Shown here: one piece after another, positions 1 to 9,144 of the stretch
How positions within the stretch are numbered: the first letter of the stretch is position 1
How the letters are laid out: the number at the start of each line of letters is the position of its first letter
Source of the DNA: Treponema sp.
GTDB taxonomy: Bacteria; Spirochaetota; Spirochaetia; Treponematales; Breznakiellaceae
Length of the DNA: 35,632 bases
Direction of reading: 5' to 3'
NCBI GenBank assembly: GCA_031286095.1
Contig: JAITUY010000191.1
Span: 1-35,632, forward strand
The notes under the pieces: generated by a model
The model's database searches: none
What the model was told of the DNA's origin: nothing
Seen by the model: only the letters and a program-made list of their open reading frames with translations
Program-made: the position numbers and the translations under genes

Positions 1-474
1 AGCCTTATCAGCTTTACCCCGAAGCTGGACATACAATCCCAGGCAAGCGAGGTGCAGGTGCTGGGGTGGGACATCCTGAGGGCCGAAGGGTTCAGGGGCG
101 GCGTAAAGGCGGGGGACGTTGAGCAGAAGATAGGGGGGCGCAAAGACTGGACAAAGGCGAGCCGCGGCGATGACGGGAAATGGGTAGACTACCATTACAT
201 GGACGGAATAGCCGGCAGCGCTGAAGCGAAGGACATGGCCCATGCGTTAATGAGGGAGAAGAGCTTTAAGCTATTGAGGGCCGAGGGGAGCGGAGAGGAC
301 AACCAAAAACTGTCCGCCGGGATGCCGGTAACGGTAAAGAACGTGGGGACAGCGTTCAGCGGGGAGTACATAGCGGAGCAGGTACACCACCGGTTCAGCC
401 TTGAAGAAGGGTACACGACCGATTTTATTCTAAAGCGGAACATGCTGAACATGAAAATAACAATGACAATATAA
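1..474 (+). CDS. VgrG/Pvc8-like phage late control D protein, C-terminal part (cut by window edge)
   Basis: The reading frame is open from base 1, so the true start lies upstream and only about 157 C-terminal residues are visible. The sequence contains a GWDILRAEGF segment and ends with a beta-rich stretch, AGMPVTVKNVGTAFSGEYIA, followed by VHHRF and YTTDFILKRNM. This resembles the end of phage late control gene D / VgrG / Afp8-Pvc8 spike-hub proteins, which form the base of the puncturing spike in contractile tails and extracellular injection systems. The next gene is DUF3289-like, a family often found near secretion or injection genes, which supports the call. Whether the source is a prophage, an R-type tailocin or an injection system cannot be told from this fragment. 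Fairly sure of the family, unsure of the system. Confidence 0.7.
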   Translation, partial: SLISFTPKLDIQSQASEVQVLGWDILRAEGFRGGVKAGDVEQKIGGRKDWTKASRGDDGKWVDYHYMDGIAGSAEAKDMAHALMREKSFKLLRAEGSGEDNQKLSAGMPVTVKNVGTAFSGEYIAEQVHHRFSLEEGYTTDFILKRNMLNMKITMTI

Positions 475-476
475 TA

Positions 477-1181
477 GTGGAGAGAACAGAATTGCCTTTT
501 CCTTTAACAATCGGCGAGGGAAATAAAACCCATATAGAAGATGATTACAAAGCAAGTGATATGAAGTACGGCACGTTAGAAGGCTCCCGGCATATTCATG
601 AGGAAAACGATTTCAGTTTATCTAAAATAGAAGACGTTAGCATTATTGAAAAGTTGGAAAAAGACATAAAACTCCCCAAAGAAACACTTATTGCCCGTTT
701 TGAAAACCTGGCGAAACTTACGTCAATGGGGGCCCTGCAAACAATTAATTTAGATTTAATTAAAAAATTTGTGAACGACAACGATAAGCCCAAAAGCTGT
801 TTCAACAATAAAACTCTTACTGATAAAGTACTTAAGCATGAAGAAACAAAAGAATTTAAGGAATCTATCGTAAATGTGTTTAGAAGTCAATTAGACAGTC
901 ATAAAGGCGTCCTTCGTAAAGTTAATATTCCTGATAAAGACATTATAAAGCCAAATTTCTCCAAAATATTAGATCCTTTTAAAGGACTAATGTTTGCAAT
1001 ACATTCTATTCAGGCGTGTTATGCAAGTGTTACCGAATACGCTTATGACGCTGAAAGGAAAGAATTTGACGCGGTGATAGAAATAACCTTGCACGACCAT
1101 TTTGGAATGTCTTACGTTGAGCAGGGGAACCGGACGGCGGCCAGGAGCGCCTGCTCCTGTGTCCCCTCAAGGCGGTCATAG
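477..1181 (+). pseudogene. DUF3289-like protein, 3' end replaced by an IS remnant
   Basis: The frame opens with GTG two bases after the upstream stop, suggesting translational coupling; no clear ribosome-binding site is visible, and an internal ATG (codon 29) is an alternative. Visible features fit DUF3289: a DMKYGTLEG segment near residue 28, an ARFENLAKL segment, helices in the middle, and the late pattern CYASVTEYAYDAERKEFDAV, then EITLHDHFGM. Family members usually continue past the DHFG motif. Here homology stops at about 1115, and the last roughly 22 codons are antisense to a transposase fragment, so the product has a foreign tail and is probably inactive. DUF3289 proteins have no settled activity and occur with type VI or polymorphic-toxin loci. 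An effector role here is inference. Confidence 0.6.
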
Positions 1182-1597
1182 CCGACATACTCGCGGACGG
1201 CCGCGCCGTTTTTCTGTTCGACTCGGCATATATGCCGCAAGCAGTTGTCGTTTTTCTTGCGGTCGCGGCTTCGGGTAAAAGCGATATCGTTCTCTTTACA
1301 CCAGATTTCTGTGGCGTAGTTGATAAATTCCGAGCCTTTTGAGCTTTTCCGCTATTTCTCCTTTCGGTTAGACAGCCGCTTTTTCTCCGGCTTGATTTTT
1401 ACCGCCTTGCCGTCCATGTACAGCACGACCTGTTTTACCGGCTTTGCCCCCAGGAGTCTGACAGCGGATTTCCGATGGCCGCCTGTGAGCCTGGTGAATT
1501 CGTCCAGCAGCGCCTTCTTCTCTTTTTTCGATGCCTTTTGATAACGGAGCTTATGTTCCCTCGCTACCGCCTTTTTTTCTTGCATGTTTAACCCCAT
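1112..1597 (-). pseudogene. Decayed transposase with rve-type integrase core
   Basis: Two pieces of one transposase are visible on the minus strand. The N-terminal piece (1597 to 1352, 81 codons) has MQEKKAVAREHKLRYQKASK followed by LLDEFTRLTGGHRKSAVRLL, typical of the N-terminal helix-turn-helix region of a widespread rve-family transposase, and is preceded by an AAGGGGGG ribosome-binding site. It hits a stop at 1352. A second frame (about 1340 to 1112) carries part of the catalytic domain: KGSEFINYATEIWCKENDI, then RKKNDNC and VEQKNGAAVREYVGYDRLEG. Most of the catalytic domain between them is missing, so the gene is internally deleted as well as cut at its 3' end. A six-residue insertion sits between NDNC and VEQKNG. 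The element cannot move by itself. Confidence 0.75.
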
Positions 1598-1648
1598 TCG
1601 GATACCCCCCTTGCGGCATCCTTCGGACTAAAGTCCGCGTTTAATTTG

Positions 1649-1706
1649 GGTAACATTTTCTATTTGAGGCATCTCCTTTTTTCGGTAACATTTTTCATGA
1701 GGCAAC
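1649..1706. repeat. Two direct repeats at the IS end (GGTAACATTTT...GAGGCA)
   Basis: GGTAACATTTT followed within a few bases by GAGGCA occurs twice, at 1649-1673 and 1684-1706, upstream of the transposase start. Paired sites of this kind at an IS terminus are usually transposase-binding sites. They mark the surviving outer end of the element; the other end was lost where it joins the DUF3289-like gene at about 1115. Confidence 0.5.
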
Positions 1707-1781
1707 GCGGGTACTTCACAAATATCCGGATAATTGGTATAATTACAAGCGTAAGGAAATTGCTGTAAACGTGGAGTACTA

Positions 1782-2972
1782 ATGAAACAAAATATATCCG
1801 TTGTTCCCATGCTGTTTGCAAAGGAACTAAAACTGTCCGCGAAAATGCTCTATGGATTTTTCAAAATAGGCAAAGCGCGTCTTTTTCCCAAGCATGATTA
1901 TAACTATAATCATTTTAAAAATCTTGGGCTTGTGTATTTTAAATTAACTGCGGCCTGTAATCTGCGCTGCGTAATGTGCGGGCAGTACGGCGACAAGGGC
2001 ATAATGAAAGACTGCGCCGCTGAGGAAACCAAAAAAACGCTTCCTTTGGAAACATGGAAGAAGTTCATTGATGAAATCGCGCCGCAAAGGCCCGTCACCT
2101 ATATTTGGGGCGGGGAACCGTTTTTATATCCCGACCTTTTCCCGCTTGCCAAATATATGGTGGACAAAGGCTTGTTTTTCAGCGTAAACACCAACGGCAC
2201 GCTCATGGAAAAACACGCGGAACAAATTGTACGCGACAAATGGAGTACCATTTTTGTCTCGCTGGACGCATTCCGGGAGGTAAACGACGAGCTTCGCGGC
2301 AAGGGCGCTTATGACAAAGTAATCGCCGGGTTTAAGGCGATCAACCGCGAAAAGCAAAAACAAAAATCAAATTATCCGTTTCTGGCGGTAGTTACGGTTG
2401 TTACCAACAAGAATTATATGGATCTGCACAACCTTGCGGAGGCAAGCAAAGAATACAATCTGGATCTTCATGTTTTTAATTTGGGAACCTACACCAACGA
2501 CAAGATCGTTGAAACCCAGCGCCGTTTTATGCGCGAAAAATTTGACACCGATATTGACTGCCTTGAAGCTTACAATACGGGTTACAATCTTGGAATCGAC
2601 GGCGCCAGGCTGCATGATATTCTTCAAAATCTCCATAATAACGATTACGGCCATACGATGCTTACCGTTCCCGTTTTAAACCCCGAAAAAACCCATACCT
2701 ATTACGCCGATCTTGAAGTCCCGGTGCGAAACCATTGCATTGTTCCCTGGTGTCAGGCCAATGTCAATTACAACGGCGACGTGCATTTCTGCGCAGATTA
2801 TCCGGATTACATTCTTGGCAATATTAAGGAACAGTCTTTTAAGGATATTTATAACGGCGACCGCGCCAACAAGTTCAGAAAAACCATTCATGAATGTGAA
2901 GGGGGCATGTTCCCCGGATGCCTGCGCTGTTATCAAAATATGCTGTTTGGGAAAAAAATAAAAGGATTTTGA
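1782..2972 (+). CDS. Radical SAM/SPASM-domain protein
   Basis: This 396-residue protein has the radical SAM cluster motif C59-x3-C63-x2-C66 (CNLRCVMC), which binds a 4Fe-4S cluster and S-adenosylmethionine. A GGEP motif follows at about residue 110. The C-terminal 80 residues carry extra cysteines (CIVPWC, HFCADY, HECEGG, CLRC) in the pattern of a SPASM or twitch domain holding auxiliary clusters. Such enzymes modify peptides, proteins or small molecules. No obvious peptide substrate or partner gene is adjacent, so the substrate is unknown. The ATG at 1782 is preceded by GTGGAG. The gene stands alone between the IS remnant and the convergent MscS gene. Confidence 0.85.
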   Translation: MKQNISVVPMLFAKELKLSAKMLYGFFKIGKARLFPKHDYNYNHFKNLGLVYFKLTAACNLRCVMCGQYGDKGIMKDCAAEETKKTLPLETWKKFIDEIAPQRPVTYIWGGEPFLYPDLFPLAKYMVDKGLFFSVNTNGTLMEKHAEQIVRDKWSTIFVSLDAFREVNDELRGKGAYDKVIAGFKAINREKQKQKSNYPFLAVVTVVTNKNYMDLHNLAEASKEYNLDLHVFNLGTYTNDKIVETQRRFMREKFDTDIDCLEAYNTGYNLGIDGARLHDILQNLHNNDYGHTMLTVPVLNPEKTHTYYADLEVPVRNHCIVPWCQANVNYNGDVHFCADYPDYILGNIKEQSFKDIYNGDRANKFRKTIHECEGGMFPGCLRCYQNMLFGKKIKGF

Positions 2973-2988
2973 ACATCAGGCGCGTTGA

Positions 2989-4416
2989 TCAGCCTTTTTT
3001 TTGCACATAAACCCCGTAATTGGCGCAGGTCATGTCCATTCCCGCCTCATGGAAACCATTCTGTATGTTTTCAAAAAGCGACGCATAAATTGCCGGAACT
3101 TTGTCTACTTCTTTCGTGTAACAGTTAATCTGGTAATGGGCGTAAAAATTATCCAGACCGGTTTGCAGCACGAATGGTTTGGGCTTCTTCTCCACATAAT
3201 CCGTCGCAAGGGCGGCGTTAACAAGAATCTTGTGAACGGTTTCCCAGGGTGTCGCATAACCAAACGTAATCTCCGCGTAGAGTATCAACCCCTCGGCGTC
3301 CCCGTCGGACGACGTATTGTAGTTGGTAATGCTGGAGCCAAGTATGAGCATATTCGGAAAAGTTACATATTCGTTTTTATGCGTTTTAAGCCGTACAACC
3401 ATCAGGTTTTTTTCCACAACAAAACCTGTGGTTTCCTTAATCTGTACGCGGTCGCCGATTTTAAAAGGCCGCATATAGGTGATTACAAGCCCCGCTACCA
3501 GGTTCCCGATTGCGCTGGTCGAACCGAAAGAAAAGATAAGGCCCACAAATACCGAAACCCCCTGGAATATTCTGGACTCGGAACCGGGGAGATACGGGTA
3601 CACAATCGCCACGGTAAAAGCCCACAATAGCACCTGTAAAATCTTGAAAGTCGGCTCGGCCCAGTCGGCGTAGAATCCGTGCAATACCAGCTTTCCTCTT
3701 GCAATCTGGGTGGAAAAAAATTTCAAGAATTTAATCACATAATGTGTAATGGCGACAATGATAACTATTTTAAACAGATTCGGGATGTATCTGATTGTGT
3801 TAATAACAATTTCCTTAAGCGGGTTACGGATGTAGCCAAAAATGGTCGCCGCGAGATGCCGGGTGGATGGAAACAGGCTGAACTCTATAGGCACGGTAAT
3901 AAACAGAATAAAACCGCTTACTACATATTTTAATGTTTTAAAAAAAACAAGAAAAACATCAACAATCTGTTTTGTGCTGAGGATCTTGATTTTTTTAATA
4001 ACCAGCGGTTTGATCTTTTCCTTGCCGGATTCCATTAATTTGACGGAAATGGAATTAAACAGCTTCCAAATAAACCATATCAGCAGCGCCAGAGCGGCAA
4101 TTATCGCCAGCGCAATTCCCAGTCTGACGAAGAAACCCAGTCCCAATGCCGAGTCTTCGGTTTCAACAACGGTCTTCTGCGCGGTTTCCGTTTCAAAGGC
4201 CGCGTCTGCAATTTTGGCGGCAAGTTCCGTATCTTCGGCGTTCCTTTCCCGGGATGTTTCCTGCGCCGGAACGGCATCCTGCCGTTCAAGCGGCGGCTGA
4301 AGCATCGCTTCTGCGGCAGAGGCGGCGGGATCGCCGCCATTAATGGCGCTTTCCTGGGCTGACAGGGACGGCATAGAGAATAAAACAATGACAATAAATA
4401 TGCTGAAGTATTTCAT
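2989..4416 (-). CDS. Small-conductance mechanosensitive channel (MscS family)
   Basis: The 475-residue product begins with a signal peptide (MKYFSIFIVIVLFSMPSLSA), then a polar Ala/Glu-rich periplasmic stretch to about residue 95 and several hydrophobic segments. The MscS core is clear: the pore-lining helix and beta domain appear as FGSTSAIGNLVAGLVI, then RPFKIGDRVQI, TGFVVEKN and FPNMLILGSSITNY. The protein should form a heptameric inner-membrane channel that opens on membrane tension to release solutes during hypo-osmotic shock. It is the last gene of a minus-strand operon, seven bases after the TraB-family gene. It is longer than E. coli MscS (286 residues) because of the N-terminal extension. 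Confidence 0.9.
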   Translation of the reverse strand: MKYFSIFIVIVLFSMPSLSAQESAINGGDPAASAAEAMLQPPLERQDAVPAQETSRERNAEDTELAAKIADAAFETETAQKTVVETEDSALGLGFFVRLGIALAIIAALALLIWFIWKLFNSISVKLMESGKEKIKPLVIKKIKILSTKQIVDVFLVFFKTLKYVVSGFILFITVPIEFSLFPSTRHLAATIFGYIRNPLKEIVINTIRYIPNLFKIVIIVAITHYVIKFLKFFSTQIARGKLVLHGFYADWAEPTFKILQVLLWAFTVAIVYPYLPGSESRIFQGVSVFVGLIFSFGSTSAIGNLVAGLVITYMRPFKIGDRVQIKETTGFVVEKNLMVVRLKTHKNEYVTFPNMLILGSSITNYNTSSDGDAEGLILYAEITFGYATPWETVHKILVNAALATDYVEKKPKPFVLQTGLDNFYAHYQINCYTKEVDKVPAIYASLFENIQNGFHEAGMDMTCANYGVYVQKKG

Positions 4417-4423
4417 ATAATCA

Positions 4424-5650
4424 TCAATCTCCCTTAAATATCTTTATTAAAGAATTAACAACCACCGGGCCGGAAATAAATGTCGCAATGGAACTGCCCA
4501 AACTTGATAAAAAAAACACCAGCAGAACCCTGGTTATCCGGTTACGGTACAGGCCTTTAAGACTGGCTGAATCCGCCGAAATATTCTCTGCGTCAGAGAC
4601 CTGGGGTTTGCGGACAACTACCTGTACAAGTCCTGACAACATGCCTACGCCTATGAAAGGGTTTAAGGATGTGAAAGGAGCGCAAAGGAAAGAAACCAAT
4701 ACCGCAAGCGGATGCGCCAGAGCCAAAACGGCCCCTAATGCGGCAAGGCCTCCGTTCCATAGCACATAGAGCCGCAGCATGTTTTGAAATTCACTGAAAT
4801 CGGCATGGAGAAAACTGCGGAGGAAACCCGCGGCAATAACAGCCAGGATTAGCGCCGGAATAATCCACCTGGCTGCTTTTGAAAGCAGGGTCTTTGGGGG
4901 AATGGTTTCAAGTTCGGCAAGCCCTTTGGGGTCGGCGGGGGCCTCTGAAGCAAATTTCTCCAGCCAGGCCTGTATGCCCCGCAAATGCCCCGCGCCGACA
5001 ACGGCAAGGGTTCCGGCTTCGTTTTTTGACTGTCCGGACGCCGCCCAAATTTTTGTTGCAAGATAGCGGTCGCGCTCGTCAATCAATGTTTCCTTGACGG
5101 CGGGCAGGTATTTTGCCAGCTCATCCATCATGTTGTCAAGCTCGCTGGAATTTTTCAGGTTTTCTATTTCCTGCGCGCTGAGTTTTTCCGTTACAAACGC
5201 GCTGGACAGCAGCGCGGCCAACAGCTTGCACTTGCTCCACAGGCTGCAACAGGCCCATGCGCGCCGCAGAGTCAGATGTATCTCGCGGTCGCAAAGGCTG
5301 AAATCAATCCCCATTTCTTTGGCGGCATTCACGGCGGCGATCATTTCTTCGCCGGGTTTTACGCCAAGCTCGTTTCCCATGCGGCGCTGAAAACCGGACA
5401 AAGTAAGATTTGCTATCAGCAGAAAACCCTTGCCCTCTTTCAGCACCTTTGTAATATTTAATTTCTCCCAGCTATCCTGCTTTGTAATGGCGGCATAACG
5501 GCTTTCGTCCAGTTCCACGCAGACCATGCCGGGGTTTTCCCCGCGGATCGCGCCGGTTACCTCGTCAATGCTTTCTCTGGAAACATGAGCGGTTCCAATC
5601 AGATGTATTTCCCTGTTTGCCAGCGTCAGATGTACGTTATTTGTGTTCAT
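4424..5650 (-). CDS. TraB/PrgY-family protein with C-terminal membrane segments
   Basis: The 408-residue protein opens with the TraB/PrgY signature: IHLIGTAHVSRESIDEV at residues 16-32, VCVELDESRY at about residue 44, and later VVGAGHLRGI at about residue 217. The conserved GTAH, E and GxGH residues are shared with TIKI/GumN-type metalloprotease-like proteins. About four hydrophobic segments follow in the C-terminal 150 residues, as in Enterococcus PrgY, which limits pheromone activity. The substrate here is unknown. Eight bases separate it from the upstream TPR gene and seven from the downstream MscS gene, so the three are probably co-transcribed. Confidence 0.88.
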   Translation of the reverse strand: MNTNNVHLTLANREIHLIGTAHVSRESIDEVTGAIRGENPGMVCVELDESRYAAITKQDSWEKLNITKVLKEGKGFLLIANLTLSGFQRRMGNELGVKPGEEMIAAVNAAKEMGIDFSLCDREIHLTLRRAWACCSLWSKCKLLAALLSSAFVTEKLSAQEIENLKNSSELDNMMDELAKYLPAVKETLIDERDRYLATKIWAASGQSKNEAGTLAVVGAGHLRGIQAWLEKFASEAPADPKGLAELETIPPKTLLSKAARWIIPALILAVIAAGFLRSFLHADFSEFQNMLRLYVLWNGGLAALGAVLALAHPLAVLVSFLCAPFTSLNPFIGVGMLSGLVQVVVRKPQVSDAENISADSASLKGLYRNRITRVLLVFFLSSLGSSIATFISGPVVVNSLIKIFKGD

Positions 5651-5658
5651 GGTGATCC

Positions 5659-7035
5659 TTATAAATCGTTTAATCCCCGTTCTTTAAGTATAAAATCGTT
5701 TATTTTCCACTCAATGGCGTGGATCCGGTTCATATCCTTTACCTCCAAAAAAAATTTGTTGGCCAGGGATTTGTTCCCCCTTGCATCATAATAATGCGCG
5801 ATATAGAACATCATTTTTGACTTTACGTCAAGGTTTTGCTCCCTGTTGATTTTATCTACCATATCGCTGTCGCCTGAAAGATCATGGTACAGCCTGATAA
5901 TATGCCAGTCGGGAGAATCGCGCGGAACGGTACGCAGCACCTGGGCAAGAAACTGTTTGGGATCGCTCATGCGCCCGCCTTTCATCCAGTTAATTGCAGC
6001 TAACATAGCGTAGTTTAATTCTTTTGGAGCCTGCCTGTACGCCGCAAGAAAGGCGTCTCTGGCTTCAATATACTGATTATTCCTCATCTTGATTATGCCA
6101 AGACCTTCCGCGGCAAAATAATAATCCGGCTTGATCTTCATTATGGCCGTGTAATCCTGCTCGGCGCCTTTGTAATCGCCGGATTCATCCCTGATTCCGG
6201 CGCGGTAAACATAAGCCAAAAAACCGCCCGGATCCAATATAACCGCGCGATCCAGATCTTCAAGCGCGTCTTTTCTGCGGTTCAACTCAATCAGGACAGC
6301 GGCCCGATCCACACAGACCCAGTAATTATCCGGCTCGATTTCTTTCGCCGTGTCCAGGTCTTTCAATGCGTCCTGTAAAAAACCGGCTCCTTTATACAAC
6401 CGCGCCCGTTCATGAAACGGCGTTACCCACTGGGGGTTTTGCCTTATTGCCCTGTTGAGCAGTTGTTCGGATCTTTTGGGATCGTTAGTATAGCGGTACA
6501 CAACCGCCCTGCCAACCAGAGCTTCCCGGTAATCGCCGTCTATTGCCAGCGCCTTTTCAAACTGCGCCGCCGCGGTCCGCAATGACTGGGCGCGAAGGGC
6601 TATGTAGCCCAGTTCGGTTATAGCGTTGAGGTTTTTGGGGTCTATCGAAACCACCCGTTCCAGCAGTGTCCGCTGTTCCCTTTCCTTGCCTTCCAGAGAG
6701 GCGGAGGACGCGAGTACAAGCAGGGCGTCAATATTTTTGGGATCGCTGGCGGCGATCCCTGACGCGATAGCGCGGGCATCGGCGAAGCGTCCCGTGGAAT
6801 TAAGGAGCGAAGCCCGCAGCAGTTGGATTTCCGGGGTATGCCTTACAGAACTGTCCATTTTGTCAAAAAGCTCAAGCGCGGACAGATATTCCCTGCGGGT
6901 CATAAGCCGAGAAACTTCGGTAAGTATGGCCTCTGTGTCTTCCGCCGTTTCAGCGGCGGAAAAAACGCCCGCGCCAAGCATAAACACAAGCGCAGCGAAC
7001 AATTTATACGCCCTGCGGCCAATTTCTATTCCCAT
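5659..7035 (-). CDS. Secreted or membrane-anchored TPR protein
   Basis: The 458-residue protein starts with a hydrophobic leader (residues 11-29, ending FSAAETAED), consistent with export or an N-terminal anchor. The body is a series of about eight tetratricopeptide units, with recurring patterns such as LGYIALRAQSLRTAAAQFEK, RAVVYRYTNDPKRSEQLLNR and DLDRAVILDPGGFLAYVYRA. TPR superhelices bind partner proteins. It is the first gene of the operon leading to the TraB-family and MscS proteins, so an envelope-related scaffold role is likely, but the partner is unknown. No catalytic domain is visible. Confidence 0.85.
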   Translation of the reverse strand: MGIEIGRRAYKLFAALVFMLGAGVFSAAETAEDTEAILTEVSRLMTRREYLSALELFDKMDSSVRHTPEIQLLRASLLNSTGRFADARAIASGIAASDPKNIDALLVLASSASLEGKEREQRTLLERVVSIDPKNLNAITELGYIALRAQSLRTAAAQFEKALAIDGDYREALVGRAVVYRYTNDPKRSEQLLNRAIRQNPQWVTPFHERARLYKGAGFLQDALKDLDTAKEIEPDNYWVCVDRAAVLIELNRRKDALEDLDRAVILDPGGFLAYVYRAGIRDESGDYKGAEQDYTAIMKIKPDYYFAAEGLGIIKMRNNQYIEARDAFLAAYRQAPKELNYAMLAAINWMKGGRMSDPKQFLAQVLRTVPRDSPDWHIIRLYHDLSGDSDMVDKINREQNLDVKSKMMFYIAHYYDARGNKSLANKFFLEVKDMNRIHAIEWKINDFILKERGLNDL

Positions 7036-7071
7036 AATGTGGATGTTATGATACCATAAACTTCAGTCTTA

Positions 7072-7150
7072 GGCAATTCAACTTCCAATGACTGAACTTT
7101 TGGGAAGTTGAGCCTTTTCCCAAACCCGGCTGGTTTTGGAAAAGGTTTTT
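7072..7150 (+). promoter_or_regulatory. Two overlapping inverted repeats, terminator-like, in a divergent intergenic region
   Basis: The first hairpin pairs TTCAACTTCC (7077-7086) with GGGAAGTTGA (7102-7111), flanked by GGC and GCC. The second pairs CCTTTTCC (7113-7120) with GGAAAAGG (7138-7145) and is followed by TTTTT on the plus strand. The two overlap at 7113-7114, so they could be alternatives. The second has the shape of a terminator but lies ahead of the plus-strand gene starting at 7197, so it might attenuate that gene. Visible structure only; the function is inference. Confidence 0.4.
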
Positions 7151-7196
7151 GAAAATCTTCAGTTGCCAAAAGTTAACTTATGAAGGTTTGGATACG

Positions 7197-9110
7197 ATGA
7201 AAAGGCGCGTTTTAACCCGCTTGGCATGGTTGTTACTCTTCTACTGCGCGGTTTTTGTGTTGTTGGTTGTAATGCAGTTTACCCGCAGCGGGAATTTTTC
7301 CCGAAAGATCGGCGATATGCTGGTAAGCGGACATTATTCCCTTTCCGCCGATACCGGGGACTCGTCCGCGAAAGAGTCAGAACCGGCGGGAGGTAAACGG
7401 CTTCTTGAAGGCAGGGCAATCGTTTTTTTTGGCGGGCTGGAATTTCAGCTTGAATTCCCGCCTGATCGGGACAATGGATTATCCTTAATTGATCCGGAAG
7501 GCGGGCGGCGGCAGGTATCTTCGGGATTTATTGAATTTTTGGATAATGAAGCGATCTTCACCCTTGACACAGATTCGGAAATTTCCTTTATCAACCATAA
7601 TTCCGGAAAGGAACAGAACGGGGCGCCCGAATTGCGGATAAGCGGAAAATTAGCCGAGGGCGTTTCCGCGGTGGAGATTCCCTTCAGGCTGCTGCGCTCT
7701 TCGATCAACCGCGACGGCGGCGTGTTAAACATATCGTATAACGAAAACCGTTACCAGTTCAGCCGCGGCCTTGACGGTCTTGAGGAAGGCCGCTTTGTCC
7801 TGTCAGCCGCCGTACCGGTAATCGTCTATCGCGCCGTAACTGATACAAAAAAAGTCGATCCTGCCGGCTTCATCCTGCCGCAGGCTGAAACAGTCCAGGC
7901 TTTCAACAACGCGGCTGCGCTTTGGACTGCCGCTAATTTTGAACTATGGGGCAAAAATATGCCTCCTCAGGGCGATGAGGATATGGTTATCGCCTGGTGC
8001 GCCGAGTCGCTAAGGCGGGGCGTTTACCAATCCGCGGCGTCCGTAATACCGCTTGGTTTCAGCCGCAGCCCCGGACGAACATGGGAATCCGCCGTGTACC
8101 AGTTTGACCGGAGGATCGGCCTATGGGAAAGGGAAATCAGGACAATCCACGCCATTGAGCGTGATAAAGCAGGCCGCGTAGCGCGGCAGTTGGCGGAAAA
8201 AGATATTGGCATTTTTACAGAAGGCCGCATTGTCGAATTTTTGGCTGTCCGGGGCAATGACCGTTTACTTGATGATGTTCTTTCCATTGTTCAGGACATT
8301 AACCTTTCCGCCGTAAGCCTTGAAACAAACGCGGGGATTATCGAAGCCTGCGTTGATATGGGCAAATGGCATCCCGATACGGCCAATCCCTTTGAAGCGC
8401 TCACAGACCAGATTCTCCAGCTTGTTGTTAACGGACTGTACAGAAACGAAGATCACGTTTTCATTTTTTCGTCCGGCCAGGCGGATATGAAACTTAATTT
8501 GCGTATGGGTATGGCTCTCCATGAATGGGGTGAAAAATCCGGACAGACCGTCTGGGCCGGGGTTGGACGATCCGTAGTACTCTCTGTTATTTCATTGGCG
8601 AACGGTAACGGATGGGTTCCGGCATTCCTTACAATGGATGAAAACAATGAATATACCGCCGCTGCCGACAGGATTAGCACGGCAAAATTGTACCGTTTGC
8701 TTGGCGGCAATGAATACCTCCCCCACGCGGCGGCGGCCGGAGCAAACGGCGTATGGGCGTGGACAGCCGCCTCATCCGTAAACGTTACGCAAAATGACAG
8801 GCAAATGGATATTTCTGTCAGGTTTCCGGTTAATGAAACCCATTATATCATGCTTCGCAATGTAAAGCCGTTCCCCATATTGCAGATATACGGGCAGAAC
8901 TGGCGCAGGGCCGCTGACTTTGAAAGCTACTACAACGCTTCAGGCTGGTACTATTCCGAGCAGGAACAAACGCTTGTGCTAAAAATCGCCCATCGTTCAA
9001 ATACGGAACTTGTAAGGATTCTTTTTGTGGCGCCCGCGCCTCCGCCGCCTCCCCCCCCGCCTCCGCCGCCCGCGCCTCCGCCTGAACCTGATGTTCTTGA
9101 TACGCAATAG
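7197..9110 (+). CDS. Membrane-anchored protein of unknown function with polyproline tail
   Basis: I choose the ATG at 7197 (MKRRVLTRLAWLLL) over the TTG 48 bases upstream because it gives a normal positively charged start before the membrane helix. The product of about 637 residues has one N-terminal transmembrane helix (about residues 7-27) and then a long soluble, probably periplasmic domain with no motif I recognise. It ends with about a dozen consecutive prolines and then PPEPDVLDTQ. Proline-rich tails often cross the periplasm or bind SH3-like or peptidoglycan-associated partners, but that is only analogy. It lies 34 bases upstream of a binding lipoprotein and may be co-transcribed with it. 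Real gene: high confidence. Function: unknown. Confidence 0.75.
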   Translation: MKRRVLTRLAWLLLFYCAVFVLLVVMQFTRSGNFSRKIGDMLVSGHYSLSADTGDSSAKESEPAGGKRLLEGRAIVFFGGLEFQLEFPPDRDNGLSLIDPEGGRRQVSSGFIEFLDNEAIFTLDTDSEISFINHNSGKEQNGAPELRISGKLAEGVSAVEIPFRLLRSSINRDGGVLNISYNENRYQFSRGLDGLEEGRFVLSAAVPVIVYRAVTDTKKVDPAGFILPQAETVQAFNNAAALWTAANFELWGKNMPPQGDEDMVIAWCAESLRRGVYQSAASVIPLGFSRSPGRTWESAVYQFDRRIGLWEREIRTIHAIERDKAGRVARQLAEKDIGIFTEGRIVEFLAVRGNDRLLDDVLSIVQDINLSAVSLETNAGIIEACVDMGKWHPDTANPFEALTDQILQLVVNGLYRNEDHVFIFSSGQADMKLNLRMGMALHEWGEKSGQTVWAGVGRSVVLSVISLANGNGWVPAFLTMDENNEYTAAADRISTAKLYRLLGGNEYLPHAAAAGANGVWAWTAASSVNVTQNDRQMDISVRFPVNETHYIMLRNVKPFPILQIYGQNWRRAADFESYYNASGWYYSEQEQTLVLKIAHRSNTELVRILFVAPAPPPPPPPPPPPAPPPEPDVLDTQ

Positions 9111-9144
9111 TTATGTAACAATAAATTTTTAGAGAGGTTATTAT

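Noticed and set aside
2973-3002. Terminator between the radical SAM and MscS genes
   Set aside because: The only stem is four base pairs (AGGC/GCCT) before a T-tract that is itself part of the MscS coding sequence; too weak to call.
3001-3630. 209-codon plus-strand frame opposite the MscS gene
   Set aside because: The minus-strand frame has clear MscS motifs and the plus-strand translation matches nothing recognisable.
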